From: an uncultured Christensenellaceae bacterium
GTDB taxonomy: Bacteria; Bacillota; Clostridia; Christensenellales; Pumilibacteraceae
Assembly: GCA_910588155.1 (NCBI GenBank)
Contig: CAJUPB010000001.1
Location: 209,766 to 273,765, forward strand
Length of the DNA stretch: 64,000 nt
Reading direction: 5' to 3'
The first letter of the stretch is position 1, and each line of letters opens with the position of its first letter. The translations under genes were made by a program, and so were the position numbers. Under the pieces are notes generated by a model. The model worked only from the letters and a program-made list of their open reading frames with translations, did not search any database and was not told the DNA's origin. Of the stretch, positions 1 through 7,892 are shown one piece after another.

Positions 1-347
1 TTACGCTCTTTGTTATACGTTCCGCCGTCGGCAAAACAATATTCGCATTTCAAGTTGCAGTTATGCGAAATGTTCAGGCACATCGCTTTGATAATGCCGC
101 TATAAACAGGTTTTGCGTATGTATGCGCGGGAGTAAACAGAACACCCTCTTTTATCAATTCGTCTATTTCGGATTCGACAGCGGCTATTTCGCTGTTCTC
201 ATAACAGGAAAAAGCCCCCTCCGAAACTTCATCGGGAGCTATTCGCCTATCGACGACCTTTTTTGTCAATTCGTCTATTTCAAATAACGAGCCGCTCTCA
301 GTATCCAACATAAAGACGCGGCCGACACATCGAAAAGTGTGTACCAT
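1..347 (-). CDS. scfB: SCIFF peptide maturase ScfB, radical SAM (partial, N-terminus only)
   Basis: This open frame runs off the left edge, so only about 115 N-terminal residues are visible. It starts MVHTFRCVGRVFMLDTESGS, which resembles the N-terminal peptide-recognition domain of thioether-forming SCIFF maturases (CteB type). Near the edge it carries the radical SAM cluster motif CNLKCEYC (CxxxCxxC) followed by FADGGTY. Enzymes of this family use S-adenosylmethionine and iron-sulfur clusters to crosslink cysteines of the small SCIFF peptide, which is encoded just upstream here. I chose the ATG at 347 because it matches the family N-terminus; no strong Shine-Dalgarno is visible, and a TTG five codons upstream is possible. 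The rest of the gene lies outside the window. Confidence 0.9.
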   Translation of the reverse strand, partial: MVHTFRCVGRVFMLDTESGSLFEIDELTKKVVDRRIAPDEVSEGAFSCYENSEIAAVESEIDELIKEGVLFTPAHTYAKPVYSGIIKAMCLNISHNCNLKCEYCFADGGTYNKER

Positions 348-378
348 TAAATTGTCCGACAATCAAAAACCGATTGTT

Positions 379-555
379 TTATCCCTGTATTTCTTTCTCT
401 ACCTTATTGACCTTGACGGTTTTGCGCTCGCAAGACTGATTTCCGACCGTGCAGCTTGTTTTGCAAGCCGACTGACAACTCGTCTGACATTCTCCGCAAC
501 CGCTTTCGCAGCCTCTGTCAATCGTCGATTTTACAATAGTCTTAATATGCTTCAT
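379..555 (-). CDS. scfA: SCIFF ranthipeptide precursor
   Basis: This 58-residue peptide is a six-cysteine-in-forty-five (SCIFF) precursor: MKHIKTIV at the start, then CGECQTSCQSACKTSCTV and NQSCERK. Cysteines of such peptides are linked by thioether bonds by the neighbouring radical SAM enzyme ScfB, encoded 31 bp downstream. The start at 555 is set by GGAGGT four bases before this ATG; an in-frame ATG 21 bp upstream has no such signal and would precede the family's usual MKHIK start. It has seven cysteines, one more than usual, because of an extra CES before the conserved block. The tail after the cysteines (KTVKVNKVEKEIQG) is also longer than I expect. The biological role of SCIFF peptides is not firmly known. 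Confidence 0.92.
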   Translation of the reverse strand: MKHIKTIVKSTIDRGCESGCGECQTSCQSACKTSCTVGNQSCERKTVKVNKVEKEIQG

Positions 556-585
556 ATTGACCTCCGAATCTGTCATTATGTATAA

Positions 586-614
586 ATTATACTAAAAACG
601 AAGGGAAAAATCAA
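586..614 (-). promoter_or_regulatory. Sigma-A-type promoter of scfA
   Basis: On the minus strand TTGATT (614-609) is followed by a 17-nt spacer and TATAAT (591-586). It sits about 30 bp before the scfA start, leaving a short leader with a strong ribosome binding site. Confidence 0.75.
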
Positions 615-642
615 GCATTTGGGCAAACCTTTTTCAATAAAG

Positions 643-1032
643 CTATTTTCTTATGTTCGCCGTTATTATACCGCTCAAAAAGCCGCTTACGCATCCGATT
701 GCTACGTCGTTGAGAATCGTCAGGTCAAACTTGAAAGCCCCGTCCAAAAGCGAGAAAATGACGAAAGCAAGCGCGGTATAGAACAAACCGACGGCTATAC
801 CTTTCACCCATCCGTTTTTCGGAATCTTGAAACTCACGAGACAAGCCACGAGAACGCTGACGCCTTTAAGAACCTGATTGATAATCGGAATCGCCCCCGA
901 AGGAACGTTGAACAATTTGATTACGAGAGCAGCAAGCAGCACGCCCACGAGAGATATTATCAAAGCTATAATGACAGCCTTAACCACTTCCAAAATCGGA
1001 CTTTTTTTCTTTGTGACTACTTCGTTTTCCAT
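643..1032 (-). CDS. TIGR04086-type four-helix membrane protein
   Basis: This 129-residue protein has four predicted membrane helices (about residues 13-38, 50-70, 76-98 and 107-125) and a short charged N-terminus, MENEVVTKKKSP. Length, topology and position between yajC and the SCIFF gene fit the uncharacterised Firmicutes family TIGR04086. No catalytic motif is visible. Its Shine-Dalgarno GGAGG (1044-1040) lies inside the 3' arm of the terminator-like hairpin that follows yajC, so translation may depend on how that hairpin folds. The linkage yajC, TIGR04086, scfA, scfB recurs in Clostridia as far as I recall, but the function is unknown. Confidence 0.75.
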   Translation of the reverse strand: MENEVVTKKKSPILEVVKAVIIALIISLVGVLLAALVIKLFNVPSGAIPIINQVLKGVSVLVACLVSFKIPKNGWVKGIAVGLFYTALAFVIFSLLDGAFKFDLTILNDVAIGCVSGFLSGIITANIRK

Positions 1033-1033
1033 T

Positions 1034-1076
1034 AAAAAACCTCCGCTTATCTATTGGTATAAGATATGCGGAGGTT
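1034..1076 (-). terminator. Hairpin with T-run after yajC, overlapping the next gene's RBS
   Basis: On the minus strand AACCTCCGC (76-68) pairs with GCGGAGGTT (46-38), extended by an imperfect ATATCTTAT/AGATAAG stretch, and is followed by six T. It looks like an intrinsic terminator for yajC, but its 3' arm contains the GGAGG of the TIGR04086 gene that starts at 1032. Confidence 0.7.
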
Positions 1077-1097
1077 CCTTCGTTTATGATATTAAAA

Positions 1098-1685
1098 TTA
1101 CTTTTTGGCAGTGCTCGATTTCTTTGCTTTGGACTTCGAAGAATTCGCCGACGGCGTGAGAGACGTCTTTTTTTCCTCGACCTGCTCGGACACGGTTTCT
1201 TCCTTCTTTTCTTCCGCGACGGTTGCCGCCTGTTCGGATTCCACTCGCGTATCGACCGTTTCCGACTTTTCTTCTTTCTGCTCGACGGCAGGCACTTCCT
1301 CCGCCTGTTCCGCTTTGGCGTCGTTTACGGTCTCGACTTGATTTTCATTTTCCGAATACACGCCGACAGCGTCGGACATAACCTGATATACCGCCTGAAT
1401 GTCGAATACCATTGTGGTTTTGCTTCCGTCTCTGCCCGTTTCGATAACCATTTCTTTGTCTACGGGCGAAGTCTGTCTTATCTCTATGACTTTGCCTATT
1501 ATGCCGCCGACGGTTTTTATGGTCGAACCCACTTTGACCGAATCTTGCAATGCGTTTATTTGCTTCTGTCTTTTCTTGTTCGTGAACATAGGAAGCACGA
1601 TTATTACTATTACCATTGCAACCAAAAGCACAATCAAAAGAATTTGGTCGATGCTGGGCGCAGCTAAAAGATTTCTGAAATTCAT
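1098..1685 (-). CDS. yajC: Preprotein translocase subunit YajC with long acidic tail
   Basis: YajC is a small inner-membrane partner of the SecDF-SecYEG export machinery. Residues 15-38 form a single membrane helix (QILLIVLLVAMVIVIIVLP), followed by the family core FTNKKRQKQINALQDSVKVG and IKTVGGIIGKVIEI. The conserved part ends near residue 105. A Glu/Ala/Lys-rich low-complexity tail of about 90 residues follows, which makes the protein about twice the usual length. GGAG lies seven bases before the ATG. The gene has its own promoter at 1715-1743 and is followed by a hairpin. Confidence 0.93.
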   Translation of the reverse strand: MNFRNLLAAPSIDQILLIVLLVAMVIVIIVLPMFTNKKRQKQINALQDSVKVGSTIKTVGGIIGKVIEIRQTSPVDKEMVIETGRDGSKTTMVFDIQAVYQVMSDAVGVYSENENQVETVNDAKAEQAEEVPAVEQKEEKSETVDTRVESEQAATVAEEKKEETVSEQVEEKKTSLTPSANSSKSKAKKSSTAKK

Positions 1686-1714
1686 TTTATATCTCCATTT
1701 GTTTTATTACCATA

Positions 1715-1743
1715 ATTTTATCACAGTAATTGCAATTAAGCAA
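1715..1743 (-). promoter_or_regulatory. Sigma-A-type promoter of yajC
   Basis: TTGCTT (1743-1738), 17-nt spacer, TAAAAT (1720-1715) on the minus strand, about 30 bp upstream of the yajC ATG. Confidence 0.65.
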
Positions 1744-1769
1744 GCAAATGGAATGCCAAAAAGACTATT

Positions 1770-2528
1770 TCATCTGTTTGTCACAATATTTTTGGGTAAT
1801 GTTTTTACCTTTGCGTCAAAAACCTCTACCAATCGACAATACAGCTTACTGTCGAAAAGCTCCCCGCATATTTCCAATTCTATCGGCGCAAGGTCGATTA
1901 GGTAGAGCATAAGATTATCGCCGCCCTTCGTTACAAGTTTGAATTCGGAATCGTTGTGCATACCCGTCAGCATAAACTCGTCGCCCTGCTGTTTCAATTC
2001 GAGTTTCATTATTTTCGGGTCTATCGCACTGACCAAAAATCGCAACAGCTCGTTCAAAGTCAATTCGTCGTGCAGAAAAGAAGCGTTGGATATTATCAGC
2101 GTGCAAATTTCGTCCCAGCGCTTTTTCAATTCGGAAAGTCGAAAATCGAACAATCCGTCAAGGCTTATGAACGGCGTCACTTTCACTATCGACAACAACA
2201 ATTCCCGTTCGCATTCTCTGTCGAAAGCCACGAGCGTGTGAAGCAAAAGTCGATAGGTGGACTTTCCTATCTTCAAATGAGACAGCTTGGAATCGATATA
2301 GCACATCTTTCCTATCGTTTCCATAAGCTCGACAATTCCGTCTGCGATAATGGCGCTTAACGTCTTCTTGCTTCCGCACTCGCCCGCAAGCCCCAAATTG
2401 ACGTATCCGTCCGATTCCGCAACGGCAATAACTCCGCCCGCAGATTTAATCCGAGGCTCTAAAATCTTATTCAGCGCATATATCCAGAAAGCTCTGTTTT
2501 CGTTGACTTTGATACTAATCTGATACAT
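1770..2528 (-). CDS. YtxC-like putative sporulation protein
   Basis: This 252-residue soluble protein resembles Bacillus YtxC, a poorly understood protein linked to sporulation. I recognise FISLDGLFDFRLSEL followed by a helical region, LLRFLVSAIDPKIMKLELK in the middle, and LYLIDLAPIELEICGELFD near the end. These correspond to the family's GFxxFRL, LLRYFV and LxxxAPEKIxI blocks. The spacing and total length fit. GGGG precedes the ATG by seven bases. It sits upstream of yajC on the same strand. Divergence is considerable, so the family assignment is likely rather than certain, and no biochemical activity is known. Confidence 0.68.
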   Translation of the reverse strand: MYQISIKVNENRAFWIYALNKILEPRIKSAGGVIAVAESDGYVNLGLAGECGSKKTLSAIIADGIVELMETIGKMCYIDSKLSHLKIGKSTYRLLLHTLVAFDRECERELLLSIVKVTPFISLDGLFDFRLSELKKRWDEICTLIISNASFLHDELTLNELLRFLVSAIDPKIMKLELKQQGDEFMLTGMHNDSEFKLVTKGGDNLMLYLIDLAPIELEICGELFDSKLYCRLVEVFDAKVKTLPKNIVTNR

Positions 2529-2669
2529 TTGAAATCCCCGCTAATATTTTATGTCGTTGCTCGATATTTTACACATTCTACTTTTCAAACAAACGTAACG
2601 CACTTTCTTATGTTATGAGTTTTTTGCCCCAATAATGACGTTATATAATAAAACGGCTTTTCCAAATTT

Positions 2670-2700
2670 AAAAGCCTCCGAATTATCCGAAGGCTTTTTT
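2670..2700 (-). terminator. Terminator of purB
   Basis: AAAAGCCTCCGAA and TTCGG-AGGCTTTT form a GC-containing stem with an ATAA-type loop just past the purB stop. On the minus strand it ends GGCTTTTAAATTT; the plus strand has a longer T-run, so it could also stop transcription from the left. Confidence 0.7.
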
Positions 2701-2715
2701 GTCAATTTTTATAAC

Positions 2716-4146
2716 TTACACATTTATCTGTGCGGAAATTTTACGGGACTTTTTGTTCTTTTCCAATATCGACATTATTTCCGTTTCGATAAATTCCTCC
2801 GTTTGGCGCTCTGCGCGGCCGATAAAGTTTTTCGGTTGCAAAATTCCGTCAATCTCGGAATGTATCGCCTTGAAATTATCGTCTCCTTTAATCCGCGAAA
2901 TCAAGTCGTTTTCACCGCCGTCGCGCTTAACGACTTTTGCGCTCTCCATAGAATGTTCTCTGATAAGCTCGTGCAACTGCTGTCTGTCGCCGCCCGCTTT
3001 CACGCATTCCATAAGAATGACTTCCGTCGACATAAAGGGCAGTTCCGCCGAAATATGTTTATTTATTACTTTTTCGTAAACCACCATATTTTCGGAAACA
3101 TTCAGATACAGATTGAGTACGCCGTCCAACGCGAGAAAAGCCTGCGCAATCGTAATACGCTTGTTTGCGCTGTCGTCGAGCGTGCGTTCCAGCCACTGCG
3201 TTGAACTCGTAACGGCTTCGTTTAAAGGCAACGTTATGACATAGCGCGCCAAGCCGCATATTCTCTCGCTGCGCATAGGATTACGTTTATAAGCCATTGC
3301 GGACGACCCTATCTGCGACTTTTCGAAAGGCTCTTCCATTTCTTTCATATTCTGCAAGATTCGCAAATCGTTTGCGAATTTGTAAGCGCTCTGCGCAATC
3401 TGCGATAAAACGCTCATAACGTTGTAGTCGAATTTTCTGGGATAGGTCTGCCCCGTTACGCCGTAAGCCGATTTGAAACCCAAGCGGCGGACAACGGCTT
3501 TTTCCAACTGTTTTACTTTTTCGCCGTCGCCGTCAAACAGACTCATAAAACTTGCCTGCGTACCCGTCGTGCCTTTCACGCCGCGAAGTTTGACCGTTTT
3601 CAGCAAGTGTTCCAAATTTTCGTAGTCCATAGCCAAATCCTGCAACCAGAGACAAGCTCTTTTGCCGACGGTTGTGAGCTGTGCCGGTTGAAGATGCGTA
3701 AATCCGAGCGTGGGCAAACCTTTATAAGTCAACGCAAAGGCGGAAAGCTTGTCAATAACCGCAACAAGCTTGTCACGCACCATTTCCAAAGCATTCTTTA
3801 TCATTATGACTTCGGCGTTGTCGGTCACATAGCAACTCGTAGCGCCCAAGTGAATAATCGGTTTCGCCGATTTTGCCTGCATACCGAAAGCGTATACGTG
3901 AGCCATAACGTCGTGACGGACTTCTTTTTCTCTTTCCTGCGCCACGTCGTAATTGATGTCCTCGGCATACTGTTTCATCTCTTCGATTTGCCTGTCCGTT
4001 ATATTCAAGCCGAGCTCTTTCTCGCTTTCGGCAAGCGCAATCCAAAGCTTACGCCAAAGTCTGAAACGAGTATCGTCGGAAAAGTTCTTTGCCATTTCCT
4101 TGGACGCATATCGCGTTATCAAAGGATTCTCGTAAATGTCGTTCAT
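2716..4146 (-). CDS. purB: Adenylosuccinate lyase
   Basis: PurB cleaves SAICAR to AICAR and adenylosuccinate to AMP, both releasing fumarate, in purine synthesis. The 476-residue protein belongs to the fumarase/aspartase superfamily. The signature GSSAMAYKRNPMRSERI carries the catalytic serine loop; HLGATSCYVTDNAEV and GFTHLQPAQLTTVGKR hold the family's conserved histidines. Length matches the eukaryote-like form common in Clostridia. AGGAG lies eight bases before the ATG. It lies 29 bp downstream of an M19 dipeptidase gene and is followed by a terminator. Confidence 0.97.
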   Translation of the reverse strand: MNDIYENPLITRYASKEMAKNFSDDTRFRLWRKLWIALAESEKELGLNITDRQIEEMKQYAEDINYDVAQEREKEVRHDVMAHVYAFGMQAKSAKPIIHLGATSCYVTDNAEVIMIKNALEMVRDKLVAVIDKLSAFALTYKGLPTLGFTHLQPAQLTTVGKRACLWLQDLAMDYENLEHLLKTVKLRGVKGTTGTQASFMSLFDGDGEKVKQLEKAVVRRLGFKSAYGVTGQTYPRKFDYNVMSVLSQIAQSAYKFANDLRILQNMKEMEEPFEKSQIGSSAMAYKRNPMRSERICGLARYVITLPLNEAVTSSTQWLERTLDDSANKRITIAQAFLALDGVLNLYLNVSENMVVYEKVINKHISAELPFMSTEVILMECVKAGGDRQQLHELIREHSMESAKVVKRDGGENDLISRIKGDDNFKAIHSEIDGILQPKNFIGRAERQTEEFIETEIMSILEKNKKSRKISAQINV

Positions 4147-4175
4147 AATAATATCTCCTGTTTATCTCAAAATCG

Positions 4176-4985
4176 TTATGTAAAAAATTCCGCTGCGTTT
4201 CCGTAAAAAATCGCGTCGATAGCCGCCTGCGCATAACCGAGTTTCAAAAGCTTTACTTTCAACAGACGAAAACCGTCGTAATCTTTTAAATCTCCGGGCG
4301 GACAACCTCCGTTGAAATCGGTGCCGACGCAAAGATTTCTATATCCGTAATTCTGAACGAAATAATCTATATGCCGCACGACGTCTTCGGACGCAGCTTT
4401 GTCTTTCGACAAAAACTCGCTATGCAACGTCACGCCGATTATGCCGTTTCGTTCTATCAGTTTCGCAATTTGGTCTCTTGTCAAATTTCTAGCGTGTCGG
4501 TTTACATCATCGAAACAGCAATGACTGTTCAGAATTTTGCCTTCGTAATTTTCCAACACCGAGAAGAAACTTTTTCTGTTCAAATGTGCCGTATCGACCG
4601 CGATTTTCAATCTTTTTGCTTCGACCAAAACACGTTTGCCGAGCGGTTTCAAATCGGATTCGCCGAGCGCGCCCCCTGCAAGAGCATTATCGTGATTCCA
4701 CGTCAGACCGATATATTTGAAAGGCAACTCCGACAACACGCTTATGGAACAATTGTCCAAAAAATGAAGGTCCTCGACGGAATAGCCGAAACTGACGTCA
4801 CCGCCAACGGGAAAAGAGAGTTTTTCCGCGGCAGTTTTGAAAAACCCTTCGCAAATATCAAGCCGCGTCGTCCAAAACGCAAAAATAACGCCTTTAACCG
4901 ATTGTTTACGGATTCGATTCAGATATCCGTCATATTCGCTTGCGGGCATTCCCGTAAGCATATCGTTATGCAAATCGTATATCAC
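4176..4985 (-). CDS. Membrane dipeptidase family (M19) peptidase
   Basis: This 269-residue protein is related to the zinc dipeptidases of family M19. It has the N-terminal metal motif DLHND, a central LTWNHDNALAGGAL stretch, VDTAHLNRKSF, and SHCCFDDVNRHARNLTRDQI that matches the family SHSxxxxxxxHxRNLTD block. GTDFNGG near the end is also typical. The bridging glutamate is probably the one in SVEDLHFLD. It is about 40 residues shorter than most members. The start codon is GTG and no clear Shine-Dalgarno is visible. No signal peptide is seen, so it probably acts in the cytoplasm. The substrate is unknown. Confidence 0.85.
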   Translation of the reverse strand: MIYDLHNDMLTGMPASEYDGYLNRIRKQSVKGVIFAFWTTRLDICEGFFKTAAEKLSFPVGGDVSFGYSVEDLHFLDNCSISVLSELPFKYIGLTWNHDNALAGGALGESDLKPLGKRVLVEAKRLKIAVDTAHLNRKSFFSVLENYEGKILNSHCCFDDVNRHARNLTRDQIAKLIERNGIIGVTLHSEFLSKDKAASEDVVRHIDYFVQNYGYRNLCVGTDFNGGCPPGDLKDYDGFRLLKVKLLKLGYAQAAIDAIFYGNAAEFFT

Positions 4986-5029
4986 ATATACAGATATGCT
5001 TTAAAGCCGACACCTGTTACAAAATGAAC

Positions 5030-5058
5030 GAAAGCCGCAAGAAATTCCTGCGGCTTTC
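5030..5058 (-). terminator. Terminator of the carboxyltransferase-to-ispH operon
   Basis: GAAAGCCGCAGG and CTTGCGGCTTTC form a strong stem on the minus strand just after the ispH stop, followed by TTTCGTTCATTTT. It marks the end of the operon that begins near 15750. Confidence 0.8.
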
Positions 5059-5070
5059 AGCGTCTTAAAA

Positions 5071-7167
5071 CTATTTAACGTCCAAATTCTTCAACAGAGC
5101 CGCAAACGGGTTATTGCTGGATTCCTCGCTCCACTCGCTGTGGTCTTCCGGAGTCTTTTCCTGTTTTGACTTTCTCTGCGGTTTCTTTTCCGCTTTCGGC
5201 TGCTCGGTTGTTTCCGCCGCTTCGACGGGCGCTTTCGCAGGCTTTTCGGGTTCTGCGGGCGCTTCCTGGCAAGCCTTTATGCTCAACGTGATTTTCTTGT
5301 TGGGCTCGTCTATGCCGAGAACCTTGACTTCCACTTCGTCTCCCACTTTCACGACTTCGTTTATGTTTTTAACAAAATTGTGCGCAACTTCCGAAACGTG
5401 AACCAAGCCTTCTATTCCGCGCTCGATTTCGACAAACGCTCCGAACGGCAATACGCTTACGACCTTACCCTTGGTCACCGAACCTACGGGATGATTTTCC
5501 ATAGCCTTGACGAACGGATGCGGCTGCAACTGCTTGTACCCGAGAGACACTTTGTTTTTCTCGCGGTCTGCGGAGAGAACAACGAAATCGTAGGTTTCGC
5601 CAATCTTCAAGACGTCTTCGACGGACTTGATATGCGTCCAAGACAAATCTACGATGTGTGCAAGGCAGTCTATTCCGTCGACGCTGACGAACGCACCGAA
5701 ATTGGTTGCGCGCTTCACGACGCCGCTGACGATTACGTTCGGACAAACATTTGCCCAGAACACGTCTTCTTTCTCTTTTCTTTCCGATTCGAGAACTTTT
5801 CTCTGGCTGGCGACGATTTCACGCTTTTCGTCGTCTATTTCCATTGCGGTAAGGCGAAGTTTCTGACCTTCGTACATCTTCATATCTTTAATGAAGCCGC
5901 CCTTTTCTCTTATTTGAGACGCAGGAATAAATACGGAATACGTGCCGAGATGACCGAGCAAACCGCCCTTAATCGCGCGAGCGCCGTCAAGCTCGAAAAC
6001 CGCTCCGTCGCGAACGGTGTCCACGACTTTGTCGCCTTCTTTGATTTTATCGACTTTTCTCTTGGACAACAGTACGCAACCGCTGTCGGCATCGCTTTTA
6101 TTCGTGATTATCGCTTCGATAGGGGTTCCTTCGGGGTAATCCGACGGGTTGTAACTGCCGTCGACGTTTACCTCGTCTTTCTTGATGAAACCGTCTTTCT
6201 TTCCGCCGATATTCACCTTGATGCCACTCTCGTTAGCGTGTATAACGGTTCCCTTTATACGCATACCGTCTTTGTATTGAACGAAAGACTCCTCCAACAA
6301 GTCTTTGAATTCTTTGCTAACGTCTTCGAAATTGTTGCCCATATAAAATTTTACCTCCAAAATCAACTCTTCGGGAGTTGACGCCCCTGCGACGATGGCT
6401 ACTCTGTCGTCGGGTTTAAAAAATATATTTTTTAAGTCTGCAACGCGTTCTATGTGATAGGTCTCCTTCTGTACCGCTTTGCAGGTCTCGTACAACTTCG
6501 TCGTATTTGAACTACTTTTGCTGCCAACGACTAAAACTTTATCGTTCTCGGAAGACAAATCCACTGCCTCGGATTGCCGCTCAATAGTAGTATAGCAAAT
6601 TGTGTCGAATATTTCAACTGTTTTCAAACCGCTATTTGCTATTTTTTTCACAATTTCATCATATTTTTTTTTCGAGAAAGTAGTTTGAGCCACAAAACAC
6701 AGCTTTTTATCGTTTTCTGCCGTTTCGAGATAGGTTTCCAACTCTTCAACACTTTCCACCACGTCGGCTCCGTTTTGACACCAACCGCCTATTCCGACGA
6801 CCTCCGGATGATTGCGTTTGCCTATTATTACCACCCTATATCCGAGACTGTCGTATTTTTTGGCAATCTCGTGAATTTTCTTTACGAAAGGACAGGTCGC
6901 GTCAATAAGAGCAAGTCCTTTTTCGGCGATTTTGTCATACACGTCTTTTCCAACGCCGTGTGAACGTATTATTATTTTCCCGTCTTTTACCTCATCGGGA
7001 GAACTCACGATTTTCAGACCTTTTCGAACGAGCGAGTTTACCACTCTTTCGTTGTGTATGATTTCCCCGAGACAGCTCGCGCCCTCTTTTGCATAGCGCT
7101 CCGCTTCTTTCAGCGCGGCTTTGACACCGAAACAAAATCCGCTGTATTTTCCGACGGTAATTTTCAT
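5071..7167 (-). CDS. ispH: Fusion of 4-hydroxy-3-methylbut-2-enyl diphosphate reductase (IspH) and S1-type RNA-binding domains
   Basis: Residues 1-283 are IspH, the last enzyme of the MEP isoprenoid pathway, with the three iron-sulfur cysteines at C12, C92 and C191 and histidines in EIIHNE, RSHGV and KRNHPE. Residues 300 to about 630 hold four S1 RNA-binding repeats. The last two are the most canonical (GVVKRATNFGAFVSVDGID, GKVVSVLPFGAFVEIERGIE). A Pro/Glu/Lys-rich tail follows. This fusion is known in Clostridia and may supply both isoprenoid precursors and a ribosomal S1-like function. The ATG overlaps the plsC stop (ATGA), so translation is likely coupled. Confidence 0.96.
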   Translation of the reverse strand: MKITVGKYSGFCFGVKAALKEAERYAKEGASCLGEIIHNERVVNSLVRKGLKIVSSPDEVKDGKIIIRSHGVGKDVYDKIAEKGLALIDATCPFVKKIHEIAKKYDSLGYRVVIIGKRNHPEVVGIGGWCQNGADVVESVEELETYLETAENDKKLCFVAQTTFSKKKYDEIVKKIANSGLKTVEIFDTICYTTIERQSEAVDLSSENDKVLVVGSKSSSNTTKLYETCKAVQKETYHIERVADLKNIFFKPDDRVAIVAGASTPEELILEVKFYMGNNFEDVSKEFKDLLEESFVQYKDGMRIKGTVIHANESGIKVNIGGKKDGFIKKDEVNVDGSYNPSDYPEGTPIEAIITNKSDADSGCVLLSKRKVDKIKEGDKVVDTVRDGAVFELDGARAIKGGLLGHLGTYSVFIPASQIREKGGFIKDMKMYEGQKLRLTAMEIDDEKREIVASQRKVLESERKEKEDVFWANVCPNVIVSGVVKRATNFGAFVSVDGIDCLAHIVDLSWTHIKSVEDVLKIGETYDFVVLSADREKNKVSLGYKQLQPHPFVKAMENHPVGSVTKGKVVSVLPFGAFVEIERGIEGLVHVSEVAHNFVKNINEVVKVGDEVEVKVLGIDEPNKKITLSIKACQEAPAEPEKPAKAPVEAAETTEQPKAEKKPQRKSKQEKTPEDHSEWSEESSNNPFAALLKNLDVK

Positions 7168-7892
7168 TTTGCGCGCTTCTCCGCTTTCCTTGCCGCCTTC
7201 ACCGTTTTGACGGCAAACCTGACGGAATTCTTTTTTGCGATTTTGTTTTGTTTGAGCATCAATTTGAAATCTTTGTTTTTACGGTTTGCAACATAAAAAT
7301 CCAGCATTTCTTTTGCTCGGCTCATTTTCTCCGTTACTATCTCCGCCCCCATTGCCACCGCAACGGAATCCAATCTTCGCCCCTTGAACTCTTCCAACTC
7401 AAACGGAGGAGCCACATATATATAATTCTTGCGAAAGACCTTTGAACCGGAATATATCATAACGGGAACAATCGGCGCATCGCCCTTGACCGAAAACATC
7501 ACTATACCGCTTTTGACTTCCTGCAACGAATTGTCTTCTTTGTTTCTTGTTCCCTCCGGAAAAATCGTAACGCTCTCGCCCTTTTTCAAGACGTTGACCG
7601 TATCTCTCATTGCCGACATATCGGCTTTTCCGCGGTCTACGAAAATAACTCCCAACCATTTGGCAAGCTTTCTTATCAATCGGTTATTTCCGATTTCTTT
7701 CTTTGCCATAAAATGGCGGTATCCGGGCAAAGATATTGCCACCACGGGAATATCCGACCAAGACAAGTGATTGCTCACCGTTATCAACTTCTTCTTTTTC
7801 GGAAAATTTATTTTGTTTATTACTTTCGTCGGAAAAAAGAGCTTGAAAGGAAGATAGACGATAGCCTTTACGATTGAATAAAAAAGATTCAC
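7164..7892 (-). CDS. plsC: 1-acyl-sn-glycerol-3-phosphate acyltransferase
   Basis: PlsC adds the second fatty acyl chain to lysophosphatidic acid to make phosphatidic acid at the membrane. The 242-residue protein has the catalytic HX4D motif in NHLSWSD, the substrate-binding FPEGTRN motif, and VDRGKADMSAM between them. A hydrophobic N-terminal segment (LFYSIVKAIVYLPFKLFF) probably anchors it. The start is GTG, overlapping the cmk stop as GTGA, with GAGGGG nine bases before it. The C-terminal 30 residues are strongly basic. Confidence 0.93.
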   Translation of the reverse strand: MNLFYSIVKAIVYLPFKLFFPTKVINKINFPKKKKLITVSNHLSWSDIPVVAISLPGYRHFMAKKEIGNNRLIRKLAKWLGVIFVDRGKADMSAMRDTVNVLKKGESVTIFPEGTRNKEDNSLQEVKSGIVMFSVKGDAPIVPVMIYSGSKVFRKNYIYVAPPFELEEFKGRRLDSVAVAMGAEIVTEKMSRAKEMLDFYVANRKNKDFKLMLKQNKIAKKNSVRFAVKTVKAARKAEKRAK

